From contig JAFXTC010000002.1 of NCBI GenBank assembly GCA_017525235.1, forward strand, positions 1-64,000: DNA of 64,000 bases. Direction: 5' to 3'. The translations under genes were made by a program, and so were the position numbers. The notes under the pieces are model-generated. The model ran no database searches and was not told the origin of the DNA. It saw only the letters and a list, made by a program, of their open reading frames with translations. This DNA is from Bacteroidaceae bacterium. Its GTDB lineage: Bacteria; Bacteroidota; Bacteroidia; Bacteroidales; Bacteroidaceae. This document shows positions 50,206-58,479 of the stretch, one piece after another. How positions within the stretch are numbered: the stretch's first letter is position 1; each line of letters starts with the position of its first letter.

Positions 50206-50964
50206 ATGGCTAAGAATATTTCTGTTACAATAAAGTTCTGGAAGCAGAACGGACCCAAGGAGAAGGGTCATTTCGATACCCACCAGTTGAAGAACATCCC
50301 CGATGACACTTCATTCCTGGAGGCACTCGACATCATGAACGAGGAGCTTATCAACGAGGGCAAGGAACCTTTCGTGTTCGACCACGACTGCCGCGAGGGT
50401 ATCTGTGGTATGTGCTCTCTGTACATCAACGGTACTCCTCATGGTAAGACAGAACGTGGAGCTACTACCTGTCAGCTCTATATGCGTAAGTTCAAGGATG
50501 GTGAGACCATCACCGTTGAGCCTTGGCGCTCAGCAGGTTTCCCTGTTATCAAGGACTGTATGGTAGACCGTAACGCCTTCGACAAGATTATGCAGGCTGG
50601 CGGTTATACCACCATCCGTACAGGTCAGGCTCAGGATGCCAACGCTATTCTTATCCCTAAGGAGGATGCAGACGAGGCTATGGATTGCGCCAGCTGTATC
50701 GGTTGCGGCGCTTGCGTAGCTGCTTGTAAGAACGGCTCTGCTATGCTCTTCGTCAGCAGTAAGGTTAGCCAGCTGGCTCTCCTGCCACAGGGTCAGGTTG
50801 AGGCTGCTAAGCGTGCTAAGGCTATGGTTGCCAAGATGGACGAGCTGGGCTTCGGTAACTGTACTAATACCCGTGCTTGTGAGGCCGTTTGTCCTAAGTG
50901 CGAGACCATCAGCAACATCGCCCGTCTGAACCGCGAGTTCATCAAGGCTAAGCTAGCTGATTAA
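50206..50964 (+). CDS. sdhB: Fumarate reductase/succinate dehydrogenase iron-sulfur subunit
   Basis: 252 residues. The [2Fe-2S] ligands are in [15 protein letters not shown] and the more distant TTCQLYM. The [4Fe-4S] motif is [15 protein letters not shown], and the [3Fe-4S] cysteines are in [14 protein letters not shown]. It conducts electrons between the flavoprotein and the membrane haems. Last gene of the operon. Confidence 0.97.
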   Translation: MAKNISVTIKFWKQNGPKEKGHFDTHQLKNIPDDTSFLEALDIMNEELINEGKEPFVFDHDCREGICGMCSLYINGTPHGKTERGATTCQLYMRKFKDGETITVEPWRSAGFPVIKDCMVDRNAFDKIMQAGGYTTIRTGQAQDANAILIPKEDADEAMDCASCIGCGACVAACKNGSAMLFVSSKVSQLALLPQGQVEAAKRAKAMVAKMDELGFGNCTNTRACEAVCPKCETISNIARLNREFIKAKLAD

Positions 50965-50979
50965 AACATCTGACAGATT

Positions 50980-51045
50980 GTGAGGTTTTAAGGTTATGAG
51001 GTAATTTCATGGTTGCCCCATAACTTTAAAGCCTCACATCTTTTA
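50980..51045 (+). terminator. Long imperfect hairpin after sdhCAB
   Basis: GTGAGGTTTTAAGGTTATG (50980-50998) pairs with CATAACTTTAAAGCCTCAC (51019-51037) with few mismatches, and CTTTTAT follows. It fills the gap between sdhB and murQ and probably ends or attenuates the operon transcript. Confidence 0.6.
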
Positions 51046-51049
51046 TAAT

Positions 51050-51862
51050 ATGAAGACAGAAAACAAGATTACCGAGCAACCATCGCATTACGATCATCTG
51101 GAGCAGATGTCGGTTGGCGAATTGCTGCAGCACATCAACCAAGAGGATATGCTGGTAGCTGAGGCTGTGCGTAAGGCTATACCTCAGATACAGGCCCTTG
51201 TAGAGGCAATAGAGCCGCGAATGAAGCGTGGAGGCAGGCTATTTTATGTCGGGGCTGGAACAAGCGGCCGTCTGGGTGTTCTGGATGCCAGCGAGCTGCC
51301 TCCAACCTTTGGCGTAACGGAAGACCGCGTGATAGGCCTTATAGCCGGAGGCGACAGAGCTTTGCGCCATGCTGTAGAAAAGGCCGAAGATTTCCCCGAG
51401 AAAGGTTGGCAAGATTTGCAGGCTTTCCATCCTACGGCCGATGACACAGTCTTGGGTATCGCAGCCTCAGGAACTACGCCATACGTTATCGGAGCTGTCA
51501 GCGAGGCTCGCAAGAACGGCCTTCTTACGGGCTGTATCACCAGCAACCCTGATACGCCTTTGGCAGCAGCAGCTGAACATCCCATAGAGACCATTGTGGG
51601 CCCGGAATTCGTTACTGGCAGCAGTCGTATGAAGAGCGGCACAGCCCAGAAGATGGTGCTGAATATGATTTCATCTACGCTAATGATTCGTATGGGGCGC
51701 GTGAAGGGCAATCGAATGGTCAAGATGCAACTCACCAACGCTAAGCTCGTGGATCGCGGCACTCGCATGATTCAGGAATCCCTTGGCCTTAGTTACGAAG
51801 AGGCACAGGAACGTCTGCTTGAAGAGGGTAGTGTGGATAAAGTGCTTAAAGAAAAAGATTAA
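51050..51862 (+). CDS. murQ: N-acetylmuramic acid 6-phosphate etherase
   Basis: 270 residues. It cleaves the lactyl ether of MurNAc-6-P to GlcNAc-6-P during cell-wall recycling. The SIS domain is seen in LFYVGAGTSGRLGVLDASELPPTFG, AASGTTPYVIGAV, and the MurQ signature PEFVTGSSRMKSGTAQKMVLNM; the catalytic glutamate lies in ASELPPTF. The kinase and transporter that supply MurNAc-6-P are not adjacent. Confidence 0.96.
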   Translation: MKTENKITEQPSHYDHLEQMSVGELLQHINQEDMLVAEAVRKAIPQIQALVEAIEPRMKRGGRLFYVGAGTSGRLGVLDASELPPTFGVTEDRVIGLIAGGDRALRHAVEKAEDFPEKGWQDLQAFHPTADDTVLGIAASGTTPYVIGAVSEARKNGLLTGCITSNPDTPLAAAAEHPIETIVGPEFVTGSSRMKSGTAQKMVLNMISSTLMIRMGRVKGNRMVKMQLTNAKLVDRGTRMIQESLGLSYEEAQERLLEEGSVDKVLKEKD

Positions 51863-51883
51863 TTCGTTTAAGAATAAGCAACC

Positions 51884-52339
51884 ATGAAAATTGGAGACAA
51901 AGCGCCTGAGATTTTGGGCAAGGATGAGCAGGGACGGGATATCCGTCTGAGTGATTACAAAGGCCGTAAACTGGTCCTGTATTTCTATCCCAAGGATAAT
52001 ACCAGCGGCTGTACGGCAGAGGCTTGCAGCCTCCGTGACCGTTATCAGGAACTGCAGGGAGCCGGCTATGAGGTAGTTGGTGTTAGCAAGGATTCTGCTG
52101 CTTCTCACGTCAAGTTCAAGGAGAAGCACGCTTTGCCTTTCCCCTTGATAGCTGATATTGATAAAACTCTCTTGGAGGCAATGGGAGCCTGGGGCGAGAA
52201 AACCATGTATGGCAAGAAGACAATGGGTACTATCCGCACCACCTTTATTATTAATGAGGAGGGCATCATAGAGCAGATCTTCTCAGGCAAGCAAGTCAAT
52301 ACAAAAGAACATGCCGCCCAAATTTTAGGCGACATGTAA
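51884..52339 (+). CDS. bcp: Thiol peroxidase, Bcp/PrxQ type
   Basis: 151 residues. The peroxidatic cysteine is in YPKDNTSGCTAEACSLRD, with the resolving cysteine five residues further, the PrxQ arrangement. It reduces hydrogen and organic peroxides with thioredoxin. It starts 21 bp after murQ and is probably cotranscribed. Confidence 0.96.
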   Translation: MKIGDKAPEILGKDEQGRDIRLSDYKGRKLVLYFYPKDNTSGCTAEACSLRDRYQELQGAGYEVVGVSKDSAASHVKFKEKHALPFPLIADIDKTLLEAMGAWGEKTMYGKKTMGTIRTTFIINEEGIIEQIFSGKQVNTKEHAAQILGDM

Positions 52340-52367
52340 TACTATTTAAACTAAAACAACACTAGCT

Positions 52368-52730
52368 TTATGCTACAGCGTGCTTGATGTTTCGTGCGGA
52401 TGTCATGTGGGCATCGTAGCGAATCTTCAGCTCACGGGTATGTGGATTCCACTTGGTGTCCATTACACCCCTTACACGCTTTGCCTTAGCTACGGCATAT
52501 TTATGGGGAGTATGGCGGCTAACCTTCACGATGCAGGTCTTGATATCAGGTCTGTAAACAGGCTTTTTGTGTATATCATGGCCAGCGGGGCTCCTGTGGT
52601 TATTTACAACAACGGCATGATCTCTTCTGCCGCTGATTACGTTCTTGTGGTTATCAGCCGTTGCCGGCATTGCGTATGCGATGGCCATCATTATCATGGC
52701 AGCTATCACTTTATTCATAATGTTCTTCAT
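52368..52730 (-). CDS. Small exported protein with HMA-like fold
   Basis: 120 residues from ATG 52730. Signal peptide MNKVIAAMIMMAIAYAMPATA, then a basic, histidine-rich linker, then about 50 residues (IKTCIVKVSRHTPHKYAVAKAKRVRGVMDTKW and the strand RELKIRYD) laid out like the beta-alpha-beta-beta-alpha-beta heavy-metal-associated domain. The usual CxxC metal pair is absent; RHTPH stands where it would be. Function unknown: a metal-binding or degenerate domain is possible. Confidence 0.6.
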   Translation of the reverse strand: MKNIMNKVIAAMIMMAIAYAMPATADNHKNVISGRRDHAVVVNNHRSPAGHDIHKKPVYRPDIKTCIVKVSRHTPHKYAVAKAKRVRGVMDTKWNPHTRELKIRYDAHMTSARNIKHAVA

Positions 52731-52775
52731 AACTTTCAAATTTTAATGGTTTGACTTTTGTTCTGAATTACATTG

Positions 52776-52804
52776 CAAAGGTAAGGCGTTTCTATAAACC
52801 CCAA
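52776..52804 (-). promoter_or_regulatory. Promoter of the HMA-like gene
   Basis: TACCTTTG (52776-52783) on the minus strand with TTG (52802-52804) 18 bp upstream. Between it and the plus-strand box at 52985 I see no further feature. Confidence 0.55.
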
Positions 52805-52984
52805 AAACGAATTGTCCTACAATGCAGGGCAAAAATCCCTAAACGTGCTGAGGGATTTCCTCTATACAAAAAGATTGAAAGTTCCCGTTAACGTTTTGCG
52901 ATTTCTCAAAAAACAAAATGTAGTGTCTTCTTTTGTATGCGACATCTTTTTACGGAAATTGCCACAAAGAAATAAAAGTTTTTG

Positions 52985-52992
52985 TATCTTTG
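52985..52992 (+). promoter_or_regulatory. -7 box of the small QLDLF protein gene
   Basis: TATCTTTG, 27 bp before the ATG at 53020. TTG lies 23 bp upstream of the box, slightly long. The frame extending upstream from 53020 would cross this box, which supports the internal start. Confidence 0.6.
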
Positions 52993-53019
52993 CATACGAA
53001 AGCGGCTAATAAGTGGCTT

Positions 53020-53505
53020 ATGAAAAGTATGAGTAGTCAACAACTGGATTTATTTAACGATTATGCCTTAGACATGCAGAATCAACAGGCCGCAGAAAGT
53101 CTTGCAGTGTTCTTTGAGGCTACAGGCATCTATTGCTCAGCCCCTTTGGTTTATGGAGAGGATAATCCTATTTGTCAGAAGGAAGTCTACGTGCCCACCA
53201 TCCAGGGGAAGAATGTCGTTGTCTTTTATCAGATAATAGGTAATCTTGGCGGTTATGCAAATAAGGAATATTTGGATGACACCAATGTGGTTATGCTTCC
53301 TGATGACACAATAAGGAAACTGGAGCAGGGTGTCAAAGACGATGTTGTCCTTGACATTGAGAAACGTTACAACAAGAACAGCATAAAGTTTCAGAATATT
53401 CAGTTTACCTGTGAGTCAGATTTCATTGACTGGGTAAAACACAGAACGGAAACTTCTCCTGACAAAAGTACCCAAGAGCTGCTGGAGATGTACGGGAAAG
53501 GCTGA
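53020..53505 (+). CDS. Small protein of unknown function with N-terminal QLDLF motif
   Basis: 161 residues from ATG 53020 (MKSMSSQQLDLFND). No family is recognised. Residues 8-12 (QLDLF) match the consensus by which many proteins bind the DNA polymerase beta clamp (QLxLF). The rest appears as a compact mixed fold (KEVYVPTIQGKNVVVFYQIIG, IKFQNIQFTCESDFIDWVKHRT). It has no signal peptide and stands alone, converging on the DUF3237 gene with a 1-bp gap. Confidence 0.6.
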   Translation: MKSMSSQQLDLFNDYALDMQNQQAAESLAVFFEATGIYCSAPLVYGEDNPICQKEVYVPTIQGKNVVVFYQIIGNLGGYANKEYLDDTNVVMLPDDTIRKLEQGVKDDVVLDIEKRYNKNSIKFQNIQFTCESDFIDWVKHRTETSPDKSTQELLEMYGKG

Positions 53506-53506
53506 G

Positions 53507-54004
53507 TTATTTCACCATCCAGACATTGAGGATGATGCCCTTGAAGTCCTGCGACCATTCGGGGGTGCAGACAAATAGGGCGTTGTTGAGCCAAGCATAC
53601 TTACTGTCGGAAGGCGCCTCAAAGGTTGGAGCGGCGCGGAAGTAGAAAGTGGGATTGCCTTCTGCATCCTTACCATTATATATTATACCCTTGTTCCGGA
53701 CATGGATATTTACTCCATCGTCGGTCTTGATGCAATAGATGGCTTCCAACTCCGTACGGTTTTCTGTATTAAGTTGATAATCGGCTCCTCCGTTTATGAT
53801 GGTACCTTTCAGTTTGGGGCCTTCAAAGGTGCCTCCCGTGATGGGGATTACTGTGCGACGCCCATGCTGGGTGTTATCTATGCCGTAAGCTTTACCTATT
53901 GTTACCTTCAGCTGTAAAGCAAACTCAAGTTCCGGAGCCTTACCCTGTGCGTTAATATGCAGGGCGAAAAGAGAAAAAAGTACGCTGAAAAGGGCCGTTT
54001 TCAT
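53507..54004 (-). CDS. DUF3237 family secreted protein
   Basis: 165 residues with signal peptide MKTALFSVLFSLFALHINAQ. The beta-barrel-like family DUF3237 shows in ELEFALQLKVTIGKAYGI, RRTVIPITGGTFEGPKLKGTIINGGADYQL and NKGIIYNG. Family function is unknown. It ends the unit that begins with the symporter gene upstream, with 5 bp between. Confidence 0.82.
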   Translation of the reverse strand: MKTALFSVLFSLFALHINAQGKAPELEFALQLKVTIGKAYGIDNTQHGRRTVIPITGGTFEGPKLKGTIINGGADYQLNTENRTELEAIYCIKTDDGVNIHVRNKGIIYNGKDAEGNPTFYFRAAPTFEAPSDSKYAWLNNALFVCTPEWSQDFKGIILNVWMVK

Positions 54005-54009
54005 ATATG

Positions 54010-54981
54010 TTACTCTTCTTTTTCGGTTTTCTTATCGAATCTTAGGAAAATGCCGGCTAGGATGGTTCCGCTAATGCTGTGCCAAGCACAAGAAATGGCA
54101 CAGGGGAGTACTGCCAAGGGCTGGGCAGCAAAGAAGTTGCCTGCCAAGACGGTAGCAAGTCCCGCATTCTGCATACCCACCTCGATAGAGATGGTGCGTT
54201 TCTTGGCTTTGTTGAATCCAGATACCTTTCCAGCCATATAGCCCAGCACGTAACCCAGGGTGTTGTGGCAGAAGACAACGGCAAATGTCCACAGGAAGAG
54301 CCAGAGACCACGGGCAATCAAACTGTCGTGAACCGTTGAGATAACACCACCTACAATGCAGGCCAAGCTGATGACACTCAGTCCTGGCATCAAACTCTGT
54401 ATAGTGGGGAAATGCTTGCTCTTTGAATAGTTGTAATTAAGGAAACAACCGATTCCGACGGGAATAATGGTTACTATCAGGATGTTCAGGAACATGCCTA
54501 TGGCGTCTATCTCTATAATCTGGCCTGCAGTGAGTTCCATCAGCAATGGCGTCATAACAGGAGCCAATAGGGTAGAGGCACAAGTCATTCCTACGGAGAA
54601 TGCCACGTCGCCATGACAAAGGTATGACATAATGTTGCTGGAAACACCACCGGGGCAACAACCGACGAGCAGAATGCCCAATGCCAAAGCGGCCTCTAAG
54701 TGGAAAACCCTAACCAGCACGTATGCTACGCAAGGCATAATGAAGAACTGGGCACACGCACCAATGAGAATATCATGGGGACGACGAGCAAGGATGCGGA
54801 AATCATCCGTTGTAAGCGTGAGTCCCATAGTAAGCATAATAATACCCAGGATAACAGTCTGTGTGGTACCTCTGACCCATAGAAAGAGGTCAGGCACAAA
54901 GAAGGTTAGCACCGCAATGGCGATGATAAACAAGGAGGCGTTGCCTGCGAGCCATCGGCTCAAACGTATAAAAAATTGCAT
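54010..54981 (-). CDS. Bile acid:sodium symporter-family transporter
   Basis: 323 residues with about nine membrane helices. Family marks are ILTMGLTLTTDDF-like IIMLTMGLTLTTDDFRIL, GCCPGGVSSNIMSYLCHGDVAFSVGMT with the conserved Gly-rich crossing region, and EVGMQNAGLATVLAGNFF. Members carry bile acids, pantoate or other organic anions with sodium; the true substrate is open. Confidence 0.9.
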   Translation of the reverse strand: MQFFIRLSRWLAGNASLFIIAIAVLTFFVPDLFLWVRGTTQTVILGIIMLTMGLTLTTDDFRILARRPHDILIGACAQFFIMPCVAYVLVRVFHLEAALALGILLVGCCPGGVSSNIMSYLCHGDVAFSVGMTCASTLLAPVMTPLLMELTAGQIIEIDAIGMFLNILIVTIIPVGIGCFLNYNYSKSKHFPTIQSLMPGLSVISLACIVGGVISTVHDSLIARGLWLFLWTFAVVFCHNTLGYVLGYMAGKVSGFNKAKKRTISIEVGMQNAGLATVLAGNFFAAQPLAVLPCAISCAWHSISGTILAGIFLRFDKKTEKEE

Positions 54982-55001
54982 CTTTTTATCTTTTTTGGGA
55001 G

Positions 55002-55038
55002 CAAAGATACTGTTTTTTCTTGGAATACACTATCTTTG
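55002..55038. promoter_or_regulatory. Divergent promoters between the symporter and the NagX-like gene
   Basis: On the minus strand TATCTTTG (55002-55009) lies 20 bp before the symporter ATG. On the plus strand TATCTTTG (55031-55038) lies 22 bp before the ATG at 55061. The two boxes are 21 bp apart back to back, so the promoters overlap and may compete. Confidence 0.65.
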
Positions 55039-55060
55039 CAGAAACAAAAATACTAATACA

Positions 55061-56179
55061 ATGCAATCAAAACTCACAAACAACCGACTGGAATCGCTGG
55101 ACGCCCTAAGAGGTTTCGACATGTTTTTTATTACTGGTGGAGCAACGCTGCTTACAGCCATTGCCGCCTTTTTCCCTGATTCAACTGTTTGGCAGACCAT
55201 AGCCAAACAAATGGAACATGTGCCTTGGGATGGTCTGGTACATCACGATACCATCTTCCCGCTTTTCCTTTTTATTGCGGGTATCTCCTTCCCCTTCTCG
55301 CTACAGAAGCAGAAAGAGAAAGGCAAGTCTATGACTAGTATCTACCTGAAGATTCTGCGTCGTGGCCTTATCCTCGTTTTCTTGGGCTTGGTAGTCAGCG
55401 GTTTCCTAAGGTTTGAGTTTGAGACACTTCGTTGGCCCAGCGTATTGGGGCGCATTGGTTTGGCTTGGATGTTTGCAGCCTTTATCTTTACGGCAACTGG
55501 CAAGAAGTTGTGGCCTAAGGTTGCTGTGATTCCTGTTATTCTGATTGGCTACTGGTTGGTTTCTGCTTTTGTTCATGCACCAGGTGTAGATCCTTCCATC
55601 GACCCATTAACACGAGAAGGTAACATTGCCTGCTATATCGACCGCACGCTGTTAGGTCCTCATTGCTATAAACCCGATTACGATCCAGAAGGACTTCTTT
55701 CTACGCTGCCTGCTATATGTACTGCAATGTTAGGTATGCTTACAGGCGTTTTTGTGCAGCGAAATAAACCAACCAACAAGACAACCCTTGTAATCTTTGG
55801 TGCTGGTGTGGTTTGTGCCATCTTAGGTGCAGCCTGGAACATTATCTATCCTATCAACAAGGCATTGTGGAGCAGTTCCTTTGTGCTGGCTGTTGCTGGT
55901 TATTCGCTAATTATGTTTGCCCTCTTCTATTATATAATAGATGTTCGCGGGTGGAGGAAATGGGATTTTTACTTTAAGGTGATAGGTATGAACTCCATCC
56001 TTATCTATATGGCCCCAAGGTTTATAGATTTCTCAAAACTGAACCATCGTGTTTTTGATGGCGTATTCAGCCTTCTTCCTGAACAGTATTACGCTGTGGC
56101 AGAAACCCTTGGTTACATGCTTGTTCTTTGGCTCTTCATGTACTTTATGTACCGTCAGAAGATTTTCCTGAAAGTATAG
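55061..56179 (+). CDS. NagX/HGSNAT-like membrane acyltransferase (DUF5009 type)
   Basis: 372 residues from ATG 55061 with about ten membrane helices. The N-terminal NRLESLDALRGFDMFFITGG and GLVHHDTIFPLFLFIAGISFPFSL are the signatures of the family related to heparan-alpha-glucosaminide N-acetyltransferase; the histidine in HHD is the candidate acyl carrier. Members next to glycoside hydrolases are thought to modify or import sugars (as NagX in amino-sugar use). It leads a cluster with a GH42-like protein and a GH29 fucosidase. Confidence 0.85.
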   Translation: MQSKLTNNRLESLDALRGFDMFFITGGATLLTAIAAFFPDSTVWQTIAKQMEHVPWDGLVHHDTIFPLFLFIAGISFPFSLQKQKEKGKSMTSIYLKILRRGLILVFLGLVVSGFLRFEFETLRWPSVLGRIGLAWMFAAFIFTATGKKLWPKVAVIPVILIGYWLVSAFVHAPGVDPSIDPLTREGNIACYIDRTLLGPHCYKPDYDPEGLLSTLPAICTAMLGMLTGVFVQRNKPTNKTTLVIFGAGVVCAILGAAWNIIYPINKALWSSSFVLAVAGYSLIMFALFYYIIDVRGWRKWDFYFKVIGMNSILIYMAPRFIDFSKLNHRVFDGVFSLLPEQYYAVAETLGYMLVLWLFMYFMYRQKIFLKV

Positions 56180-56180
56180 G

Positions 56181-56205
56181 AAGCCCCTTCGCGCTCCCCG
56201 AGGGG
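56181..56205. repeat. GC-rich palindromic repeat after the NagX-like gene
   Basis: GCTCCCC-GAGGGGAGTGC is an inverted repeat of the CTCCCC/GGGGAG family, starting just past the stop codon. Confidence 0.55.
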
Positions 56206-56241
56206 AGTGCAAAAAGAGGTGATCTCACAAATATCGCACTA

Positions 56242-58464
56242 ATGAAGTTATTATCATTTCTAACAAATCTCTCCCCTACAAGGGGAGTTGGAGGGGTCTT
56301 TCTTTTCCTTACCCTTTCATTATCGGCTCAGGAGAAGACAACTTTTCAGACTTCAGGGCCTTGGAAGCCTGTTACGGATATCCGTTCGGACTTGGTTATG
56401 GTGTATGGGGCCAATGATAAACGGCAAATGACATTCCGCGAGCGAGTGGATTCTTGGCGTAACCATGGTTATACTGCACACTTTATGACGGGTATTGCCT
56501 GGGGTGAGTATCAGGATTATTTTACAGGTAAATGGGATGGTAAGTGGCATCTTGACGAGGGACAGAAGACGGCCCAGGGCGATACTATCTGGCATGGTCG
56601 GCTTATACCTTATATTATACCTACCAAGAACTATCTCGCTTACTTCAAGGAGCGCCACATAAAGCCTGTGATAGATGCAGGTATAGATGCCATCTTCCTG
56701 GAAGAACCTGAGTTTTGGGCTCGGGCCGGATACAGCGAGGCTTTTAAACGCGAATGGCAGGAGTATTACGGTTTCCCATGGCGACCTCAACATGAGAGTG
56801 CCGAAAACACCTATCTCTCCAACAAACTCAAGTATCATCTATACTATCGTGCCCTTGATGAGGCTTTCACCTATGCCAAGCAATATGGGCGTGAGAAGGG
56901 GATGAATATCCGCTGTTATGTGCCCACACACTCTTTGCTTAATTATTCCCAGTGGCAGATTGTGTCGCCTGAGGCTTCTCTTGCCTCGATGGAGAGTTGC
57001 GACGGATACATTGCCCAAGTGTGGACGGGCACCTCGAGAGAGCCTAATTACTTTAACGGCAAAGACAAAGAGCGCGTATTTGAGATAGCTTTCCTTGAGT
57101 ATGGCTGCATGGAGTCTATGACGCGTCCTACAGGTCGTAAGATGTTTTTCCTGACCGACCCTATTGAGGATCGTGCTAAGGATTGGGAAGACTATAAGCG
57201 CAACTATCAGGCTACCTTTACGGCACAGTTGCTCTATCCCCAGATTGCCGACTATGAGGTAATGCCTTGGCCCGACCGTATCTACGAAGGTTTGTACAAG
57301 GTGAGTGCCAACAACGATGAAAAGGCGCACATTCCCCGTTTCTATTCTACACAGATGCAGGTGATGATAAACACACTGAACAGTATGCCACTTTCAAAAA
57401 ATAAAGTGAGCGGCTCGCAGGGCATCTCTGTACTGATGGCTAACTCGCTGATGTTTCAACGTTCGCCACGACCTGTAGAGGGATATGATGATCCTCAGCT
57501 CTCGAACTTCTATGGCGAGGCTCTTCCTTTGCTGAAACGTGGGGTGCCAGTAAGCATTACACACATTGAGAATGTGGGCTATGCTGAGACATGGAAGGAT
57601 GTGCGTGTGCTGCTGATGTCTTACAGCAACATGAAACCGCTCTCCAAAGATGCTCATACGCATCTGGCAGAATGGGTAAAGAATGGTGGCATCATTGTTT
57701 ATTCCGGTAGAGATGACGATCCCTACCAGCGTGTGCAAGAATGGTGGAACCAGAATGGATTGCACTATACAGCGCCTTCGCAACACCTCTTTTCATTGAT
57801 GGGTATTCCCGAGAAAGCAGAAGAGGGTGTGTATAAATATGGCAAGGGAAGGGTGTATGTGCTTCGCCATGATCCCAAGGAGTACGTACTCAAGAAAGGT
57901 GGAGATAAGCAGTTTGTGGATGTTGTTACTCAAGCATACGGCAAATTACAACAAAAGAACTCTTTTTATTTGGAGCGCGGACCCTATACCCTTGTGGCTG
58001 TGTTAGATGAAAACGTGGTTAATAACGATCCTTTCATGATTAAAGGCGATTATATCGACCTTTTCTCACCCGAACTTACTTATTATTCCGAGACCAGCAT
58101 ACTGCCCGGGCACCAGGCTTTCTTCTTCGATTTAAGGAAGATAAATAAAAAACGGCCTCAGGTGATAGCTGCCGCCTCGCGCCAATATGATGAGAAGATA
58201 ACGAAAGACTGTTACAGCTTTACTTGCAAATCACCCCTTAACACTACCAACATTATTTGCCTTTATCTTCCTAAGGAGTTTGGTTTGGTAGATATTAGTT
58301 GTACAAATGCATATGGGAAATCTGTCAGTTATATGGCGAGAAGTATTACGGCTCCAGTCAACGCTATTTCTCATCGTCTTCTCTGGCTCACTTTCGAGAA
58401 TTCTCCAGAGGGCGTTAATGTTCAAATTGAGAAAATGTTAAATATTCAATTCGAAGATAACTGA
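56242..58464 (+). CDS. GH42-like secreted glycoside hydrolase, family not assigned
   Basis: 740 residues from ATG 56242. The first 150 residues after the signal look like the beginning of a TIM barrel (SWRNHGYTAHFMTGIAWGEYQDYF); IDAIFLEEPEFWARAGYSEAF (151-170) carries candidate catalytic acids E153/E154/E156. SMESCDGYIAQVWTG follows. Residues about 453-500 (VRVLLMSYSNMKPLSKDA, WVKNGGIIVYSGRDDD) resemble the amidotransferase-like trimerisation domain behind the barrel in GH42 beta-galactosidases. A beta domain closes the protein. I cannot name the family. The signal peptide contains a palindromic repeat read in frame (residues 9-18). GH29 follows after 15 bp. Confidence 0.6.
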   Translation: MKLLSFLTNLSPTRGVGGVFLFLTLSLSAQEKTTFQTSGPWKPVTDIRSDLVMVYGANDKRQMTFRERVDSWRNHGYTAHFMTGIAWGEYQDYFTGKWDGKWHLDEGQKTAQGDTIWHGRLIPYIIPTKNYLAYFKERHIKPVIDAGIDAIFLEEPEFWARAGYSEAFKREWQEYYGFPWRPQHESAENTYLSNKLKYHLYYRALDEAFTYAKQYGREKGMNIRCYVPTHSLLNYSQWQIVSPEASLASMESCDGYIAQVWTGTSREPNYFNGKDKERVFEIAFLEYGCMESMTRPTGRKMFFLTDPIEDRAKDWEDYKRNYQATFTAQLLYPQIADYEVMPWPDRIYEGLYKVSANNDEKAHIPRFYSTQMQVMINTLNSMPLSKNKVSGSQGISVLMANSLMFQRSPRPVEGYDDPQLSNFYGEALPLLKRGVPVSITHIENVGYAETWKDVRVLLMSYSNMKPLSKDAHTHLAEWVKNGGIIVYSGRDDDPYQRVQEWWNQNGLHYTAPSQHLFSLMGIPEKAEEGVYKYGKGRVYVLRHDPKEYVLKKGGDKQFVDVVTQAYGKLQQKNSFYLERGPYTLVAVLDENVVNNDPFMIKGDYIDLFSPELTYYSETSILPGHQAFFFDLRKINKKRPQVIAAASRQYDEKITKDCYSFTCKSPLNTTNIICLYLPKEFGLVDISCTNAYGKSVSYMARSITAPVNAISHRLLWLTFENSPEGVNVQIEKMLNIQFEDN
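56268..56297. repeat. GC-rich palindromic repeat inside a signal-peptide coding region
   Basis: CTCCCCT (56271-56277), ACA, AGGGGAG (56281-56287) is a perfect inverted repeat, followed by TTGGAGGGGTCT. It is the same family as at 21411, 25535, 29159 and 56181, and is translated as NLSPTRGVGG within the signal peptide of the GH42-like protein. Confidence 0.7.
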
Positions 58465-58479
58465 AAAAAATGATATCCT

